The notes under the pieces were generated by a model that had not been told where the DNA came from, ran no database searches, and saw only the letters and a list, made by a program, of their open reading frames with translations. From Christensenella intestinihominis (GTDB lineage Bacteria > Bacillota > Clostridia > Christensenellales > Christensenellaceae): DNA of 64,000 bases. Shown in pieces: positions 36,156 to 45,247 of the stretch; position 1 is the first letter of the stretch; each line of letters opens with the position of its first letter. Both the position numbers and the translations under genes were made by a program. The DNA is taken from NCBI RefSeq assembly GCF_001678845.1, contig NZ_MAIQ01000007.1, positions 1 to 64,000 on the forward strand, given 5' to 3'.

Positions 36156-37648
36156 GAAGCCGCTTTACCCGTTTCTTTTTTACGGCCCGTCATCTTGGGG
36201 ATGACAAGCGCGAGCACAAAGGTAACGATCACCAGCACCCAGCCGCCAATAAACAAATATTGTTGGTCATATCCGGCGTATGGTGTCCTGATGTTGGAGT
36301 ACAGGAAGCTTGCGGCAAGCACAAGGAACGCCGCAGGGCAAATGTATTTCAGCAGCACGTTCCACCACCTGCCGATTTTGATGGTCGTAGTGGAATTGAT
36401 AAAGTCGCGCAGCTTGCCGATGCCAAACAGCCATGCCACGGCAATCGTCTCAAAAATACCCATAAACAGGAGGTTGCCGTCGTTTACAAAGTGGTCGACA
36501 ATATCCAGCCAGTAGAGCCCCGCATTGGTCGCAAACAACAGCGCAAGCGCGGCGCACGCGGCGCACGTAATGTACAGCGCCTTGCGCGGGGGAAGCTTGA
36601 ATTTATCCGAAAATGCGGTTGAAACCGCCTGCACAATGGAGAACAGGGAGTCGATGGCAAGCGCAAACAGCATGATGAAAAACAGCAGGGAAAAGACAAT
36701 CCCCACAACCTGCCCGCCCGGGAATACGGAAAGCGCCTGCGGATAGGTTACGAACGCCAGCATCACGCCCTGATAATTCATTTCATCGATGGGCACGCCG
36801 CTCTGGAACGAGAGATAGCCGAGCGTGGAGAACACCACAAATCTGGCAAGCAGGCTGATTCCCATATCCGAAAGGCCGATCACAATGCTGTCCTTGGGAA
36901 TATCGCTTCCTTTTTCAAGGAAGCTGCCATATGTAATCATGAGCGCAAAAAGGATGCTCATGCTGTAGGCGACCTGCCCGAAGGCCGCGCGCCACACGTC
37001 AAAGTCGCCGAGCGCCGACCAGTCCGGCGTAATGTAATAGCGGATTCCCTCCGCCGCGCCGGGCATGCTCACCGCCTGGACGCACATGACAATCAGGATC
37101 ACCACCGGGATAATAACAATCCATTTTACAAGCTTTGCCATTTTTTCCACGCCCTTGCGCATCGCAAAAATAACGACCAGCCATGTAATCAAAAGGCCGA
37201 TCAGCACGGGCAGGGAAAATCCGCCGAGGTGTCCGGGGCTTTCCGACAGATGGAGCACGGTGTTGTTGAAATATCCGGCGGGGTCGCCGCCCCAGGCCAT
37301 CGTAAAGGAAGCGAAAATGTAATTCACGACCCACGCGACCAGCGTCGAATAATATGCGGCGACAATAAAGGCGATAATCACGCCGGCCCAGCCGATCCAT
37401 TCAAATTTTTTGTTCATGGCCGCAAATGCGGAAGGCGCGCCCAAACGGTATTTTTTACCGATGGCCAGTTCCATCATCAGCACCGGGATGCCGATAGCAA
37501 AGATCGCAATAATATACGGCAGCAAAAATGCGCCGCCGCCGTTCTGGTATACCTGCCCGGCGAACCGCCATGCGTTCCCAAGGCCCACCGCAGACCCGAT
37601 TGCCGCGAAAATAAAGTTAGAGCGAGACCCCCAAGTTTCCCGTTTCAT
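36152..37648 (-). CDS. Neurotransmitter:sodium symporter (NSS/SNF family)
   Basis: A sodium-driven importer, most likely for an amino acid. The 498-aa protein begins with the diagnostic stretch GSAVGLGNAWRFAGQVYQNGGGAFL, containing the unwound helix 1 that binds Na+ and substrate, and has about eleven to twelve helices. taggag lies 8 bases before the ATG. It is followed by the overlapping accessory membrane protein gene. The specific substrate cannot be read from the sequence. Confidence 0.93.
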   Translation of the reverse strand: MKRETWGSRSNFIFAAIGSAVGLGNAWRFAGQVYQNGGGAFLLPYIIAIFAIGIPVLMMELAIGKKYRLGAPSAFAAMNKKFEWIGWAGVIIAFIVAAYYSTLVAWVVNYIFASFTMAWGGDPAGYFNNTVLHLSESPGHLGGFSLPVLIGLLITWLVVIFAMRKGVEKMAKLVKWIVIIPVVILIVMCVQAVSMPGAAEGIRYYITPDWSALGDFDVWRAAFGQVAYSMSILFALMITYGSFLEKGSDIPKDSIVIGLSDMGISLLARFVVFSTLGYLSFQSGVPIDEMNYQGVMLAFVTYPQALSVFPGGQVVGIVFSLLFFIMLFALAIDSLFSIVQAVSTAFSDKFKLPPRKALYITCAACAALALLFATNAGLYWLDIVDHFVNDGNLLFMGIFETIAVAWLFGIGKLRDFINSTTTIKIGRWWNVLLKYICPAAFLVLAASFLYSNIRTPYAGYDQQYLFIGGWVLVIVTFVLALVIPKMTGRKKETGKAAS

Positions 37649-37743
37649 AAATCTTTCTCCTATTATTTATGATAAGTTCAAATGAATAGCACCATTATAT
37701 CATAGACCGGCGTTTTTTTCCCTGGAAAAAGCAAAAAGGGCAC

Positions 37744-37793
37744 AAAAAAACCCGGTTCCGTTTTGGAAATATCGGCGCTTGGGCCCACCGGGT
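37744..37793 (-). terminator. Probable terminator of the cheW-CZB gene
   Basis: On the minus strand arms acccggt and accgggt enclose a long loop and are followed by a run of seven T. Confidence 0.5.
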
Positions 37794-37832
37794 CAGTTTT
37801 GTTTTATTTTTTTGTTGCGGGCTATGAAAAGT

Positions 37833-38672
37833 TCAGATGGCCGCAGACTTGATCTCGTCAAAGAAATCCGCTTCCGTTTCACTTCCGGGCGCCGCAGAGG
37901 CAAGGGCTAAAATACGTTCCGCACTCACGCCCATCATCGTTTTTTGGTCGTAAAGAACGATGTCGTCAACATATTCGCTGCAATCCATTCCCGAAGGAAT
38001 ATCCTGCAATTCCGTTTTGGAACAGGCGATCAGCGTTGTAATTTCATCGACCATAATGCCGACGGATTTGTCGCCGCGGTTGAGCACGATCACAACGCCG
38101 CGGTTGACTTCCTTATAGGTATCGATCAACTGGTCGAGCAGCGGAATGACCTCGTTATAGCAGATTCGTTTCGCTTCTTCCAATTTTTTCGCGGCGTTTT
38201 CCCAGTCTTTTTTTGCAATCAGTTGGTTCACCTGGCCGCCGCAGAGGTGAATCGTCGCGTGCGGCGCCTCGATTTTTTTCAGGACAAAGTTCAGGCTGAT
38301 ATTATCCGTATGGAAATTATCATACCACATGCCGAATTTACATTTGTGGGGATCGACGGCTTTTGTAAAAGTAACGCGGTTTTCCACGGATTCCTCGAGC
38401 GCCTTGATCCAATCCAGATGCATCTGCTTCATTTCCGCAAATTGGTCCACATATTCCGCAAGGTTCATCATCCTGAATAACGTGCGCATCTCGATTACGG
38501 GAATCGTCTGCTGCTTGTAGTTCATGACGCCCATCCAGTGAGGCGGGGTTCCAGGTATTTTCGTAATTTTTTCAGGAATTACGATGGAATCGACATATTC
38601 GCTGGTAATGCAGTAATCTGCGTTATTCAGCTTAAACGTGACCCATAACCTGCTTTCACTGTTTGTTTCCAT
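37833..38672 (-). CDS. CheW-like protein with an inserted zinc-binding CZB domain
   Basis: A 279-aa soluble protein. CheW-type sequence covers about residues 8-75 and resumes at about 180-260 (VVIVLNRGDKSVGIMVDEI). Between them sits a chemoreceptor zinc-binding (CZB) domain with all four ligands: H85, C111 in CKFGMWY, H138 and H142 (H-x3-H). CZB usually occurs in chemoreceptors or diguanylate cyclases, so a CheW split by CZB is unusual and suggests that a chemotaxis scaffold responds directly to zinc or oxidants. No other che gene is in the window. ATG 38672 has aggag. Confidence 0.85.
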   Translation of the reverse strand: METNSESRLWVTFKLNNADYCITSEYVDSIVIPEKITKIPGTPPHWMGVMNYKQQTIPVIEMRTLFRMMNLAEYVDQFAEMKQMHLDWIKALEESVENRVTFTKAVDPHKCKFGMWYDNFHTDNISLNFVLKKIEAPHATIHLCGGQVNQLIAKKDWENAAKKLEEAKRICYNEVIPLLDQLIDTYKEVNRGVVIVLNRGDKSVGIMVDEITTLIACSKTELQDIPSGMDCSEYVDDIVLYDQKTMMGVSAERILALASAAPGSETEADFFDEIKSAAI

Positions 38673-38814
38673 ACCGTCTCCTTTCTGCAAACTTTAAAGA
38701 CTTTTTAATTCGTTATAACTCATTATAGACGCTATATACGGAAAACACAACAAAACAAAAAAATTTTTCCGGCGGGTTCAATTCCTGACGTAAGGTGCTG
38801 TTTTGGCCCTTGCA

Positions 38815-38823
38815 TGTTATAAT
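38815..38823 (+). promoter_or_regulatory. Extended -10 promoter placed for a leaderless transcript
   Basis: TGTTATAAT (38815-38823) is a perfect extended -10. Transcription should start about 7 bases later, which is the A of the ATG at 38830. No ribosome binding site exists between them. Confidence 0.65.
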
Positions 38824-38829
38824 ACTGCT

Positions 38830-39738
38830 ATGGAACCATTGCTGAAACACTGCCGCCTGTGCCCGCATGCCTGCGGGGCAGACAGGACGGCGGGGGAAAA
38901 GGGAATCTGCGGGGCGGACGCGCGGCTTTTCGTGGCGCGCGCGGCGCTCCATTTCTGGGAGGAACCGTGTATTTCGGGTACCGTCGGTTCGGGCACGGTC
39001 TTTTTTTCCCATTGTCCGCTTCATTGCGTTTATTGCCAGAATGCCGAAATCAGCGATGGACGGGCCGGGGCAGAGATTACCGCAGGGCGGCTTGCGGACA
39101 TTTTTTTGGAATTGCAGGGGCAGGGCGCGGCTAACATCAACCTCGTTACGCCCACCCACTATGTCCCGCACATCATAGATGCGCTTACCCGTGCCAAAGG
39201 GCGCGGCCTTTCCCTTCCTGTCGTATACAATTGCTCGGGCTATGAAAGCGTGGAAGCGCTCCGGCTCCTTGACGGGCTCGTCGATATTTACCTGACGGAT
39301 TTTAAATACATGGACAGCGCCCTTGCGCAGCGTTATTCGAACGCGCCGGATTATCCGCGTGCGGCGAAGCGCGCCCTGCATGAAATGACGCGCCAGGCGG
39401 GGAAGGCGGAATTTGACGAAAAAGACCTGATGCGGCGGGGCGTGATTGTGCGGCTTTTGCTCCTGCCCGGCTGCCTCGAAGACGCGAAAGCGGCGGTCCG
39501 TTATCTTTATGAAACCCATGAAGACGGGATATGGCTGAGCCTGATGAGCCAGTATACCCCTGTGCATGCGGAATGCCTTCCGCCGGAATTGCGCAGGCCC
39601 GTTACCCCCGAAGAATATGAAGCGCTCGTGAATTATGCAATCGCCCTTGGCGTGGAAAACGGTTTTCTCCAGGAAGGAAAAGCGGCGGACGAAAGCTTCA
39701 TCCCGCCCTTTGATTGCACCGGCGTGCGCCCGGGATAG
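38830..39738 (+). CDS. Radical SAM protein related to PflA-like enzymes (COG1313 type)
   Basis: The 302-aa protein has the radical SAM cluster motif HCPLHCVYCQN (C62, C66, C69) and an N-terminal group of cysteines C8, C11, C15 and C27 (CRLCPHAC...GICG) that may hold zinc or an extra cluster. Homologues are annotated as PFL-activase-like, but no glycyl radical enzyme is adjacent and the target is unknown. The start is ATG 38830; a longer frame from 38803 would cross the -10 box. The mRNA is probably leaderless. A terminator follows. Confidence 0.87.
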   Translation: MEPLLKHCRLCPHACGADRTAGEKGICGADARLFVARAALHFWEEPCISGTVGSGTVFFSHCPLHCVYCQNAEISDGRAGAEITAGRLADIFLELQGQGAANINLVTPTHYVPHIIDALTRAKGRGLSLPVVYNCSGYESVEALRLLDGLVDIYLTDFKYMDSALAQRYSNAPDYPRAAKRALHEMTRQAGKAEFDEKDLMRRGVIVRLLLLPGCLEDAKAAVRYLYETHEDGIWLSLMSQYTPVHAECLPPELRRPVTPEEYEALVNYAIALGVENGFLQEGKAADESFIPPFDCTGVRPG

Positions 39739-39745
39739 AAAAATG

Positions 39746-39773
39746 AAAAACCGCTCTGTTGAGCGGTTTTTTT
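39746..39773 (+). terminator. Rho-independent terminator
   Basis: Stem aaaaaccgctc / gagcggttttt with a 4-base loop and a long T run. Confidence 0.9.
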
Positions 39774-39814
39774 ATAACTGTAAATACGCATGTTTCGCGC
39801 CGGGCTCATGCTTC

Positions 39815-41008
39815 CTATACGCCGATTGACTGCACCTGTTCCAAAAATTGCTTCGCCACCCGCGGTGAACGTCCGCCGCGTTCGAGCGCATAAATTTCCG
39901 CCTGCCGGTGCAGCTCTTCGCGCTCCATCCCGACCCCGTAAAGTTCCGCAAGGTGGTCGACGATGCTAAGGTACTGCTCCCGGTTGGGCCGGGAGAATGT
40001 GATCGTAAGCCCGAATCGGTCGGAGAGGGAAGTCAGCTGCTGCACCGTATCGTTTGCGTGCACCTCGTCGCCCTCCCGGTCGGAAAATGTCTCGCGTACC
40101 AGGTGACGGCGGTTGCTCGTCGCATAAACTGCAAGGTTTTTCGTGCGCGCGGAAACGGAGCCTTCCAAAATCGCTTTGAGCGCCCCGAAATCGTCGTCGT
40201 CCCGGGTAAAGGAAAGGTCGTCGATAAACAAAATAAATTTCAGCGGATTTTTTCCCAGGCTGCCCACCAGCGCGGGAATCGCCCGAAGCTGCTTTTTATC
40301 AATCTCCACCAGCCGCAGCCCCCGGTCTGCAAATTCGTTTACCACCGCTTTTACAGTGGAGGATTTTCCGGTGCCGCTGTCCCCATAGAGGAGCGCGTTG
40401 GCGGCAGGCTTGCCTTCAAGCAGGGCGAGCGTGTTTTTGACCACGCATCCGCGTTCGTATTCATAGCCGGAAAGCTGGGAAAGCCGCGTTTCATCCGGGT
40501 ACTTTACCGGGACGAGCTTGCCGTCCGCGACTGTAAAGAAATGGTATTTTGCGAACGGACCGTAGCCGCATGTGCCGATGTGCGCCATGCGGTCCTTGTA
40601 TACGGCGGAAAAATCATGCTTTGCCGTTTCCCAGTCGGGCAGGAAACCGTCATATGGGACCAGCCGTTTGGCCTGTGCGGCGGAGACCTCCGAAAGCTCC
40701 TGCAGAACGGAAAGCTCGTTTTTGAGGCACCTTTCAAGCTGGGGCTCCAGCTTTTCCCCACGGCCTTTTTTCAGGGCATACAGGTTTTCGCTTTCCAGAA
40801 CCGCATTTAAAATGTAATCGCTGAAATTAACCTTGAATTTGAAAAGCTGTGCGCAGAAATCTGAATAGGCTTCCACGCATTTTTGCGGATCGCCCTGCTC
40901 GGCCGTCTCCGCAAGCGTGATGAACCTTTGTATGGCAGGGTCTTCCAGAAGCCCGCGGAATAAGACGAGCGAGCGAAGTTTTAATACCAGTTGCTGTAAA
41001 TTTTCCAT
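39815..41008 (-). CDS. DUF815 AAA-type ATPase
   Basis: A 397-aa protein with an alpha-helical N-terminal region (about 1-150) and a P-loop ATPase domain: Walker A YGDSGTGKSS near residue 210, Walker B FILFIDDLSF near 260, and sensor-like ATSNRRH. The conserved block around LKAILEGSVSARTKNLAVYATSN identifies DUF815. The cellular role is not established. It is transcribed alone; its stop is near the convergent radical SAM gene's terminator. Confidence 0.9.
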   Translation of the reverse strand: MENLQQLVLKLRSLVLFRGLLEDPAIQRFITLAETAEQGDPQKCVEAYSDFCAQLFKFKVNFSDYILNAVLESENLYALKKGRGEKLEPQLERCLKNELSVLQELSEVSAAQAKRLVPYDGFLPDWETAKHDFSAVYKDRMAHIGTCGYGPFAKYHFFTVADGKLVPVKYPDETRLSQLSGYEYERGCVVKNTLALLEGKPAANALLYGDSGTGKSSTVKAVVNEFADRGLRLVEIDKKQLRAIPALVGSLGKNPLKFILFIDDLSFTRDDDDFGALKAILEGSVSARTKNLAVYATSNRRHLVRETFSDREGDEVHANDTVQQLTSLSDRFGLTITFSRPNREQYLSIVDHLAELYGVGMEREELHRQAEIYALERGGRSPRVAKQFLEQVQSIGV

Positions 41009-41067
41009 TGCTTTGTCCTTCTCTGTTAAAATACCCGTTTATTATACCGCGCTTTTCGTCCAAAATC

Positions 41068-41111
41068 AAAAAGAGGCGGCCCGGGGTAAAATTCCTGAAG
41101 CGCCTCTTTTT
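41068..41111 (-). terminator. Terminator of the RhaD-like aldolase gene
   Basis: Arms aaaaagaggcg and cgcctcttttt, with further pairing inside. On the minus strand a T run follows, about 60 bases past the aldolase stop. Confidence 0.75.
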
Positions 41112-41172
41112 CTGTTTTGCCAATCTATGATCCGCCGCGAAACGCGGCCGCTTATTACCTGTTACCCATTAT

Positions 41173-42282
41173 TTATTCCTTGTTTACCTTCTGGCGGTAT
41201 GCCTCCATTTCCCAGTTGGCAATAAAATCAATGAGTTCAGGAGTCATGTGCAGCGGTCCGCCGAAGCTTTCCGAATAAACTGCAATTTTGACCGCGTCGA
41301 GGAACAGCATTTTAGAGGTCGACACATCCTTATCCGTATCGCCGAGGATAAAAGCGCCGAACCCTTTTACGCAGACAACCTTGGGCGCATAGCCGGTTTT
41401 ATCCGTGAATTCCTTGAATTTTACATCCATAAGCTCCGGGGATTCCGTGTACAGGAATTCCGCTTTGCAATAGACGATATGGTCGGGCGTGAATGCCGCG
41501 GAAAGAGGCGAAAACGCATGCCTTGAGGCCACGAGGGAAAGAATTTCCTGATTGCATAAAAGGTCGGCTTTTCCGTTTGGGGAATAGAGCGCCGCCAGCT
41601 CCCGCTTCAGGGATTCCGCCTTACCTGCATCACAGGACGCTGCCGAAAAATCCGGCGTACGGCCGAGCCTGCTGCGTAAGCGTTCCATTACATGCTCCAT
41701 CAGCGCGTCGATTTCTTCGCGCGTATCGGCCGCAATGAAAATACCGTGGTTCTGGAGCAGCAGGATTTGTGCTTCCTTGCCCTGCGCCGCCTTATATTCC
41801 GAAAGCTTTTCCCGGCAGAGAAGGGAAAGCACATAGCCGGGACGGGAAAGCGGAATCCACACGTGTTCCCCGGGCAGAAGCTCCGCCGCGATTTTTTCTC
41901 CGTCCTGCCCGCAGGTGAGCCCGTTTACCAGGGCGGGGTGCACGTGCAAAATCAGCCGGAAGGGAAACAGGTTGTGCAGCGTGGTCTCCACGCTCGGCCG
42001 TTTATCTTCAAAGCCGGGGAGCCGTGCGGCCATCATGTCCGCGAGCGAAGCCGCTTCGCGTTCCTTGTCGCCCTGCGGGTAATCCGCCGTCATCATGGCA
42101 TTGAGTTTTGCACGGTCCATCCCCACAAAGCCGTCCGCCGTTATGGTTGCAAGCGTTGTGCCCGAGCCCTTGATATACATTTCGCTGTCATCTTTCAGGG
42201 AAGTATTGCCGCCGCCGGCGAGAACATAGTCCTCATTGCTGCCGTAGTCATTTGAAAGTTTTACCAGTTCCGTAAGATTCAA
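41173..42282 (-). CDS. Class II aldolase, RhaD-like (stand-alone aldolase domain)
   Basis: A zinc-dependent aldolase, 369 aa, similar in layout to the aldolase half of bifunctional rhamnulose-1-phosphate aldolase/lactaldehyde dehydrogenase proteins but without the dehydrogenase half. Expected active-site residues are present: base E99 (SVETTLHN), zinc ligands H113 and H115 (LHVHPA) and H179 (QNHGIF). The start is TTG 42282, with gagggag upstream. It is divergent from the PHP gene and sits at the left edge of the microcompartment locus, so it probably cleaves a 6-deoxyketose-1-phosphate to DHAP and lactaldehyde. Confidence 0.85.
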   Translation of the reverse strand: MNLTELVKLSNDYGSNEDYVLAGGGNTSLKDDSEMYIKGSGTTLATITADGFVGMDRAKLNAMMTADYPQGDKEREAASLADMMAARLPGFEDKRPSVETTLHNLFPFRLILHVHPALVNGLTCGQDGEKIAAELLPGEHVWIPLSRPGYVLSLLCREKLSEYKAAQGKEAQILLLQNHGIFIAADTREEIDALMEHVMERLRSRLGRTPDFSAASCDAGKAESLKRELAALYSPNGKADLLCNQEILSLVASRHAFSPLSAAFTPDHIVYCKAEFLYTESPELMDVKFKEFTDKTGYAPKVVCVKGFGAFILGDTDKDVSTSKMLFLDAVKIAVYSESFGGPLHMTPELIDFIANWEMEAYRQKVNKE

Positions 42283-42322
42283 TTTCGCTCCCTCTTTTCC
42301 TGAATTTTATTCAGATTTTCCT

Positions 42323-42350
42323 TTGAAAATCATAGTAAACATGGTATAGT
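42323..42350 (+). promoter_or_regulatory. Promoter of the PHP gene
   Basis: TTGAAA (42323-42328) and TATAGT (42345-42350, with TG extension) are 16 bases apart. The divergent spacer to the aldolase is AT-rich and should also hold the minus-strand promoter, which I could not fix. Confidence 0.6.
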
Positions 42351-42476
42351 AAAAATAATTTGAACAAATTGCACACTACTTCTTGATTATATGTGATTCT
42401 TTTGTGCTTTTCAACAAAAAATAATGTGAAAAAATAACAAAATGTTGAGGAACCGCGAAACAGGGAGGAAAAACCA

Positions 42477-43763
42477 ATGAACAAGGAAACACTGCTACAG
42501 GAATTGAACGCCCCGGAAAAAGAAAACCGGCTTGAAGCGCTGCGCGGCCTGCGCGCATTGCTTAACGCGGGAGAAATTGAAGAGCCCCTGCGTACGGCAG
42601 ACACCAATAACCACGTCCATACGACGTATTCCTTTTCGCCCTATTCGCCGGCGGCGGCGGTCTATCACGCTTATATGAGCGGACTATGCACGGTGGGAAT
42701 CATCGACCATGATTCGATCAGCGGGGCGCGGGAATTTATCGAGGCGGGAGAAATTATGGGGATTACCACGACAATCGGCTGTGAAGTACGCGTGAGCTTT
42801 GCGGACACCCCCTTTAAAGGGCGTACGCTGAACAACCCCGACGAGCCGACGGTGGCCTATATTGCCCTGCACGGACTGCCGCATAACCAGATCGACGCGA
42901 TGGACGGGCTGCTTGCGCAGATACGCATAAAACGCAACGAACGGAACCGGAAACAAGTGGAAAAGCTCAATGAAATCATGGAGCCCTACGGCCTCGTGCT
43001 TGATTTTGAAGCGGATGTGGAGCCTCTTTCCATGGCGCACGACGGGGGAAGCGTCACGGAGCGCCACATATTATTCGGACTCACGAAAAAGCTGATTGAG
43101 AAGTATGGCAGGGGAGAAAAACTGATTCGTTTCCTTGAGAACGACATGGGAATCGGCCTTAAGCCGAACGTAAAAAAGATGCTCGAAGATACGGAATTTT
43201 TTGCCTATGAATACGACGTGCTGAACGTCCTGAAATCGGAGCTTGTGCCGAGGTTCTTTATCGCGCAGGGGGAAGACAGCTTCCCGGTGAAAAAAGTGGT
43301 GGACTATGCCCGCACCCTGGGAGTGATTCCCACCTATTGTTATCTTGGGGATGTGGCCGAATCGCCGACCGGCGATAAAAAGGCGCAGAAATTTGAGGAC
43401 GAATTCCTCGACGACCTCTTCCCTTATGTGAAGGAGCTTGGCTTTGAAGCGCTTTCCTATATGCCGTCGCGCAACACAATGGAACAGCTTGCGCGCGTGA
43501 TGGACAAATGCAGGGAGCTCGACTTTTTTGAAATTTCCGGGGAAGATATTAACCAGCCGCGCCAGAGCTTTATTTGCATGAAGCAGCGCGACGATGCGTT
43601 CAGGCACCTTTCGGATAATACATGGGCGCTTGTGGGGCATGAAAATGCGGCGACGCTCAACCCGGAGGAAAGCATTTATTCGGAAAAAATGAAACGGGAG
43701 TATCCGCAGCTTAAGGATCGTGTGGCGCATTTTAAGGAAATTGGACTTAAGTACAGGAAATAA
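42477..43763 (+). CDS. PHP-domain metal-dependent phosphoesterase-like protein
   Basis: A 428-aa protein with PHP-type metal-binding motifs: NNHVHTT (H46, H48) and IIDHDS (D77, H78, D79), followed by GCEVRV with a probable ligand Glu. PHP enzymes hydrolyse phosphate esters, so it may act on a sugar phosphate or nucleotide. Its place between two aldolases in a microcompartment locus suggests removal or recycling of a phosphorylated intermediate, but this is inference. The ATG follows aggagg, and a terminator follows the gene. Confidence 0.8.
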   Translation: MNKETLLQELNAPEKENRLEALRGLRALLNAGEIEEPLRTADTNNHVHTTYSFSPYSPAAAVYHAYMSGLCTVGIIDHDSISGAREFIEAGEIMGITTTIGCEVRVSFADTPFKGRTLNNPDEPTVAYIALHGLPHNQIDAMDGLLAQIRIKRNERNRKQVEKLNEIMEPYGLVLDFEADVEPLSMAHDGGSVTERHILFGLTKKLIEKYGRGEKLIRFLENDMGIGLKPNVKKMLEDTEFFAYEYDVLNVLKSELVPRFFIAQGEDSFPVKKVVDYARTLGVIPTYCYLGDVAESPTGDKKAQKFEDEFLDDLFPYVKELGFEALSYMPSRNTMEQLARVMDKCRELDFFEISGEDINQPRQSFICMKQRDDAFRHLSDNTWALVGHENAATLNPEESIYSEKMKREYPQLKDRVAHFKEIGLKYRK

Positions 43764-43784
43764 GCCGGAAGATAGATGCGAAGG

Positions 43785-43817
43785 ACAGGGCGCCGCTTTT
43801 CAGCCGCCCTGTTTTTG
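43785..43817 (+). terminator. Rho-independent terminator after the PHP gene
   Basis: Arms acagggcg and cgccctgt followed by gttttt-type run. Confidence 0.8.
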
Positions 43818-43892
43818 TTTGCCGGTCCGCGGAGGAAAATGGAAAGCCGCAGGGCAATATAAAACAGGCGATCAGGACACGAAAAACTTTTT

Positions 43893-43936
43893 ATCCCGCC
43901 CAATGAATATTAGGCGGGATTTCCTGTTGTATACAA
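43893..43936 (+). promoter_or_regulatory. Leader hairpin and small palindrome before fucO
   Basis: Arms atcccgcc (43893-43900) and ggcgggat (43913-43920) form a hairpin, followed at once by the palindrome ttgtatacaa (43927-43936). They lie 75-115 bases upstream of fucO and could be a protein-binding site or part of its leader; no function is shown. Confidence 0.35.
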
Positions 43937-44009
43937 GGTATAAAAAGAATAGAATAAGGACAAAGGCAAGAGTTATGGGTCTCTATTTCCAATTAAGGAG
44001 GAACTTAAT

Positions 44010-45167
44010 ATGGCGCAAAGAATTATTTTGAATGAAACATCATATTTTGGGCAGGGCGCGCTCCTGAACCTGCCGGAAGAAATCAGGAGGAGGGGCTTTC
44101 GCAAAGCGCTTGTTATAACGGATTCCGATCTGGTAAAATTTGGCGTTGCCGCGAAAGTCACGGATATCCTCGATGCAAACGGTATGGCATATAATATTTT
44201 TTCACAGGTAAAAGCAAACCCAACGGTGGAAATTGTCAAAAGGGGAGTGAACGCGTTTTGCGCAAGCGGCGCGGATTACCTGATCGCCATTGGCGGCGGC
44301 TCGTCGATCGATACGGCGAAGGCGGTGGGGATTATTATCAGCAATCCGGAGTTTGCGGATGTTGTGAGCCTCGAAGGAACGGCGAATACGCGAAACAAGG
44401 CGGTGCCGACGATTGCCATCCCGACAACCGCCGGAACGGCGGCGGAGGTGACGATCAATTATGTGATTACGGATGAGGAAAGAAAACGGAAATTTGTATG
44501 TGTGGATGTGCATGACATTCCGCAGGTTGCAATCGTCGATCCGGAAATGACGGCCTCCATGCCGCGCGGGCTTGCGGCTTCCACCGGGATGGACGCGCTT
44601 ACGCATGCCATCGAGGGATATGTTACCAGGGGCGCGTGGGAAATGACGGATATGTTCCACCTGCAGGCGATCGGGATGATCGCGAAAAACCTCAAAAACG
44701 CGGTGGACGGCGATATGAAGGCCAGGGAGGAAATGGCGAATGCGCAGTATATTGCGGGGATGGGCTTTTCCAATGTGGGCCTTGGCGTGGTGCACGGCAT
44801 GGCGCATCCCTTGGGGGCGTTTTACGATACGCCGCACGGCGTTGCCAATGCGGTCCTGCTGCCGTATGTGATGGAACATAACCAGGACGCGACAGGGGAA
44901 AAATACCGTGAAATCGCCCGGGCGATGGGCGTTGCCGATGTGGACGGCATGAGCCGGGAGGAATACCGCAGGGCGGCGGTGGAAGCGGTGCGCGCGCTCT
45001 CGCGGGCGGTGGAGATACCGCAGACGCTTGCCGAAATCGGCGTGAGGGCGGAAGACCTTGAAGAGCTCGCAAAATCGGCATTCTGCGACGTATGCACGGG
45101 CGGAAACCCCAAGGATATGACGGAAGAAAGCATTCTCGGCGTATACCGCTGGGCGCTTAATGGATGA
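44010..45167 (+). CDS. fucO: Lactaldehyde reductase / 1,2-propanediol oxidoreductase
   Basis: An iron-dependent group III alcohol dehydrogenase that reduces L-lactaldehyde to 1,2-propanediol with NADH. The 385-aa sequence follows E. coli FucO almost throughout (RIILNETSYFG, YLIAIGGGSSIDT, IPTTAGTAAEVTINYVITDE). The iron ligands D195, H199, H262 and H276 match its ligands shifted by one. No targeting extension is visible at either end. Strong aaggagg precedes the ATG. In this locus it would consume the lactaldehyde made by the aldolases. Confidence 0.94.
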   Translation: MAQRIILNETSYFGQGALLNLPEEIRRRGFRKALVITDSDLVKFGVAAKVTDILDANGMAYNIFSQVKANPTVEIVKRGVNAFCASGADYLIAIGGGSSIDTAKAVGIIISNPEFADVVSLEGTANTRNKAVPTIAIPTTAGTAAEVTINYVITDEERKRKFVCVDVHDIPQVAIVDPEMTASMPRGLAASTGMDALTHAIEGYVTRGAWEMTDMFHLQAIGMIAKNLKNAVDGDMKAREEMANAQYIAGMGFSNVGLGVVHGMAHPLGAFYDTPHGVANAVLLPYVMEHNQDATGEKYREIARAMGVADVDGMSREEYRRAAVEAVRALSRAVEIPQTLAEIGVRAEDLEELAKSAFCDVCTGGNPKDMTEESILGVYRWALNG

Positions 45168-45247
45168 AGGGACGGCGGCCCGCGCCAACAAACAAAATGC
45201 TTTCCGCGGGGAATAAGCCACCCGCGGTATAAAAAAGGAGAATCCTG

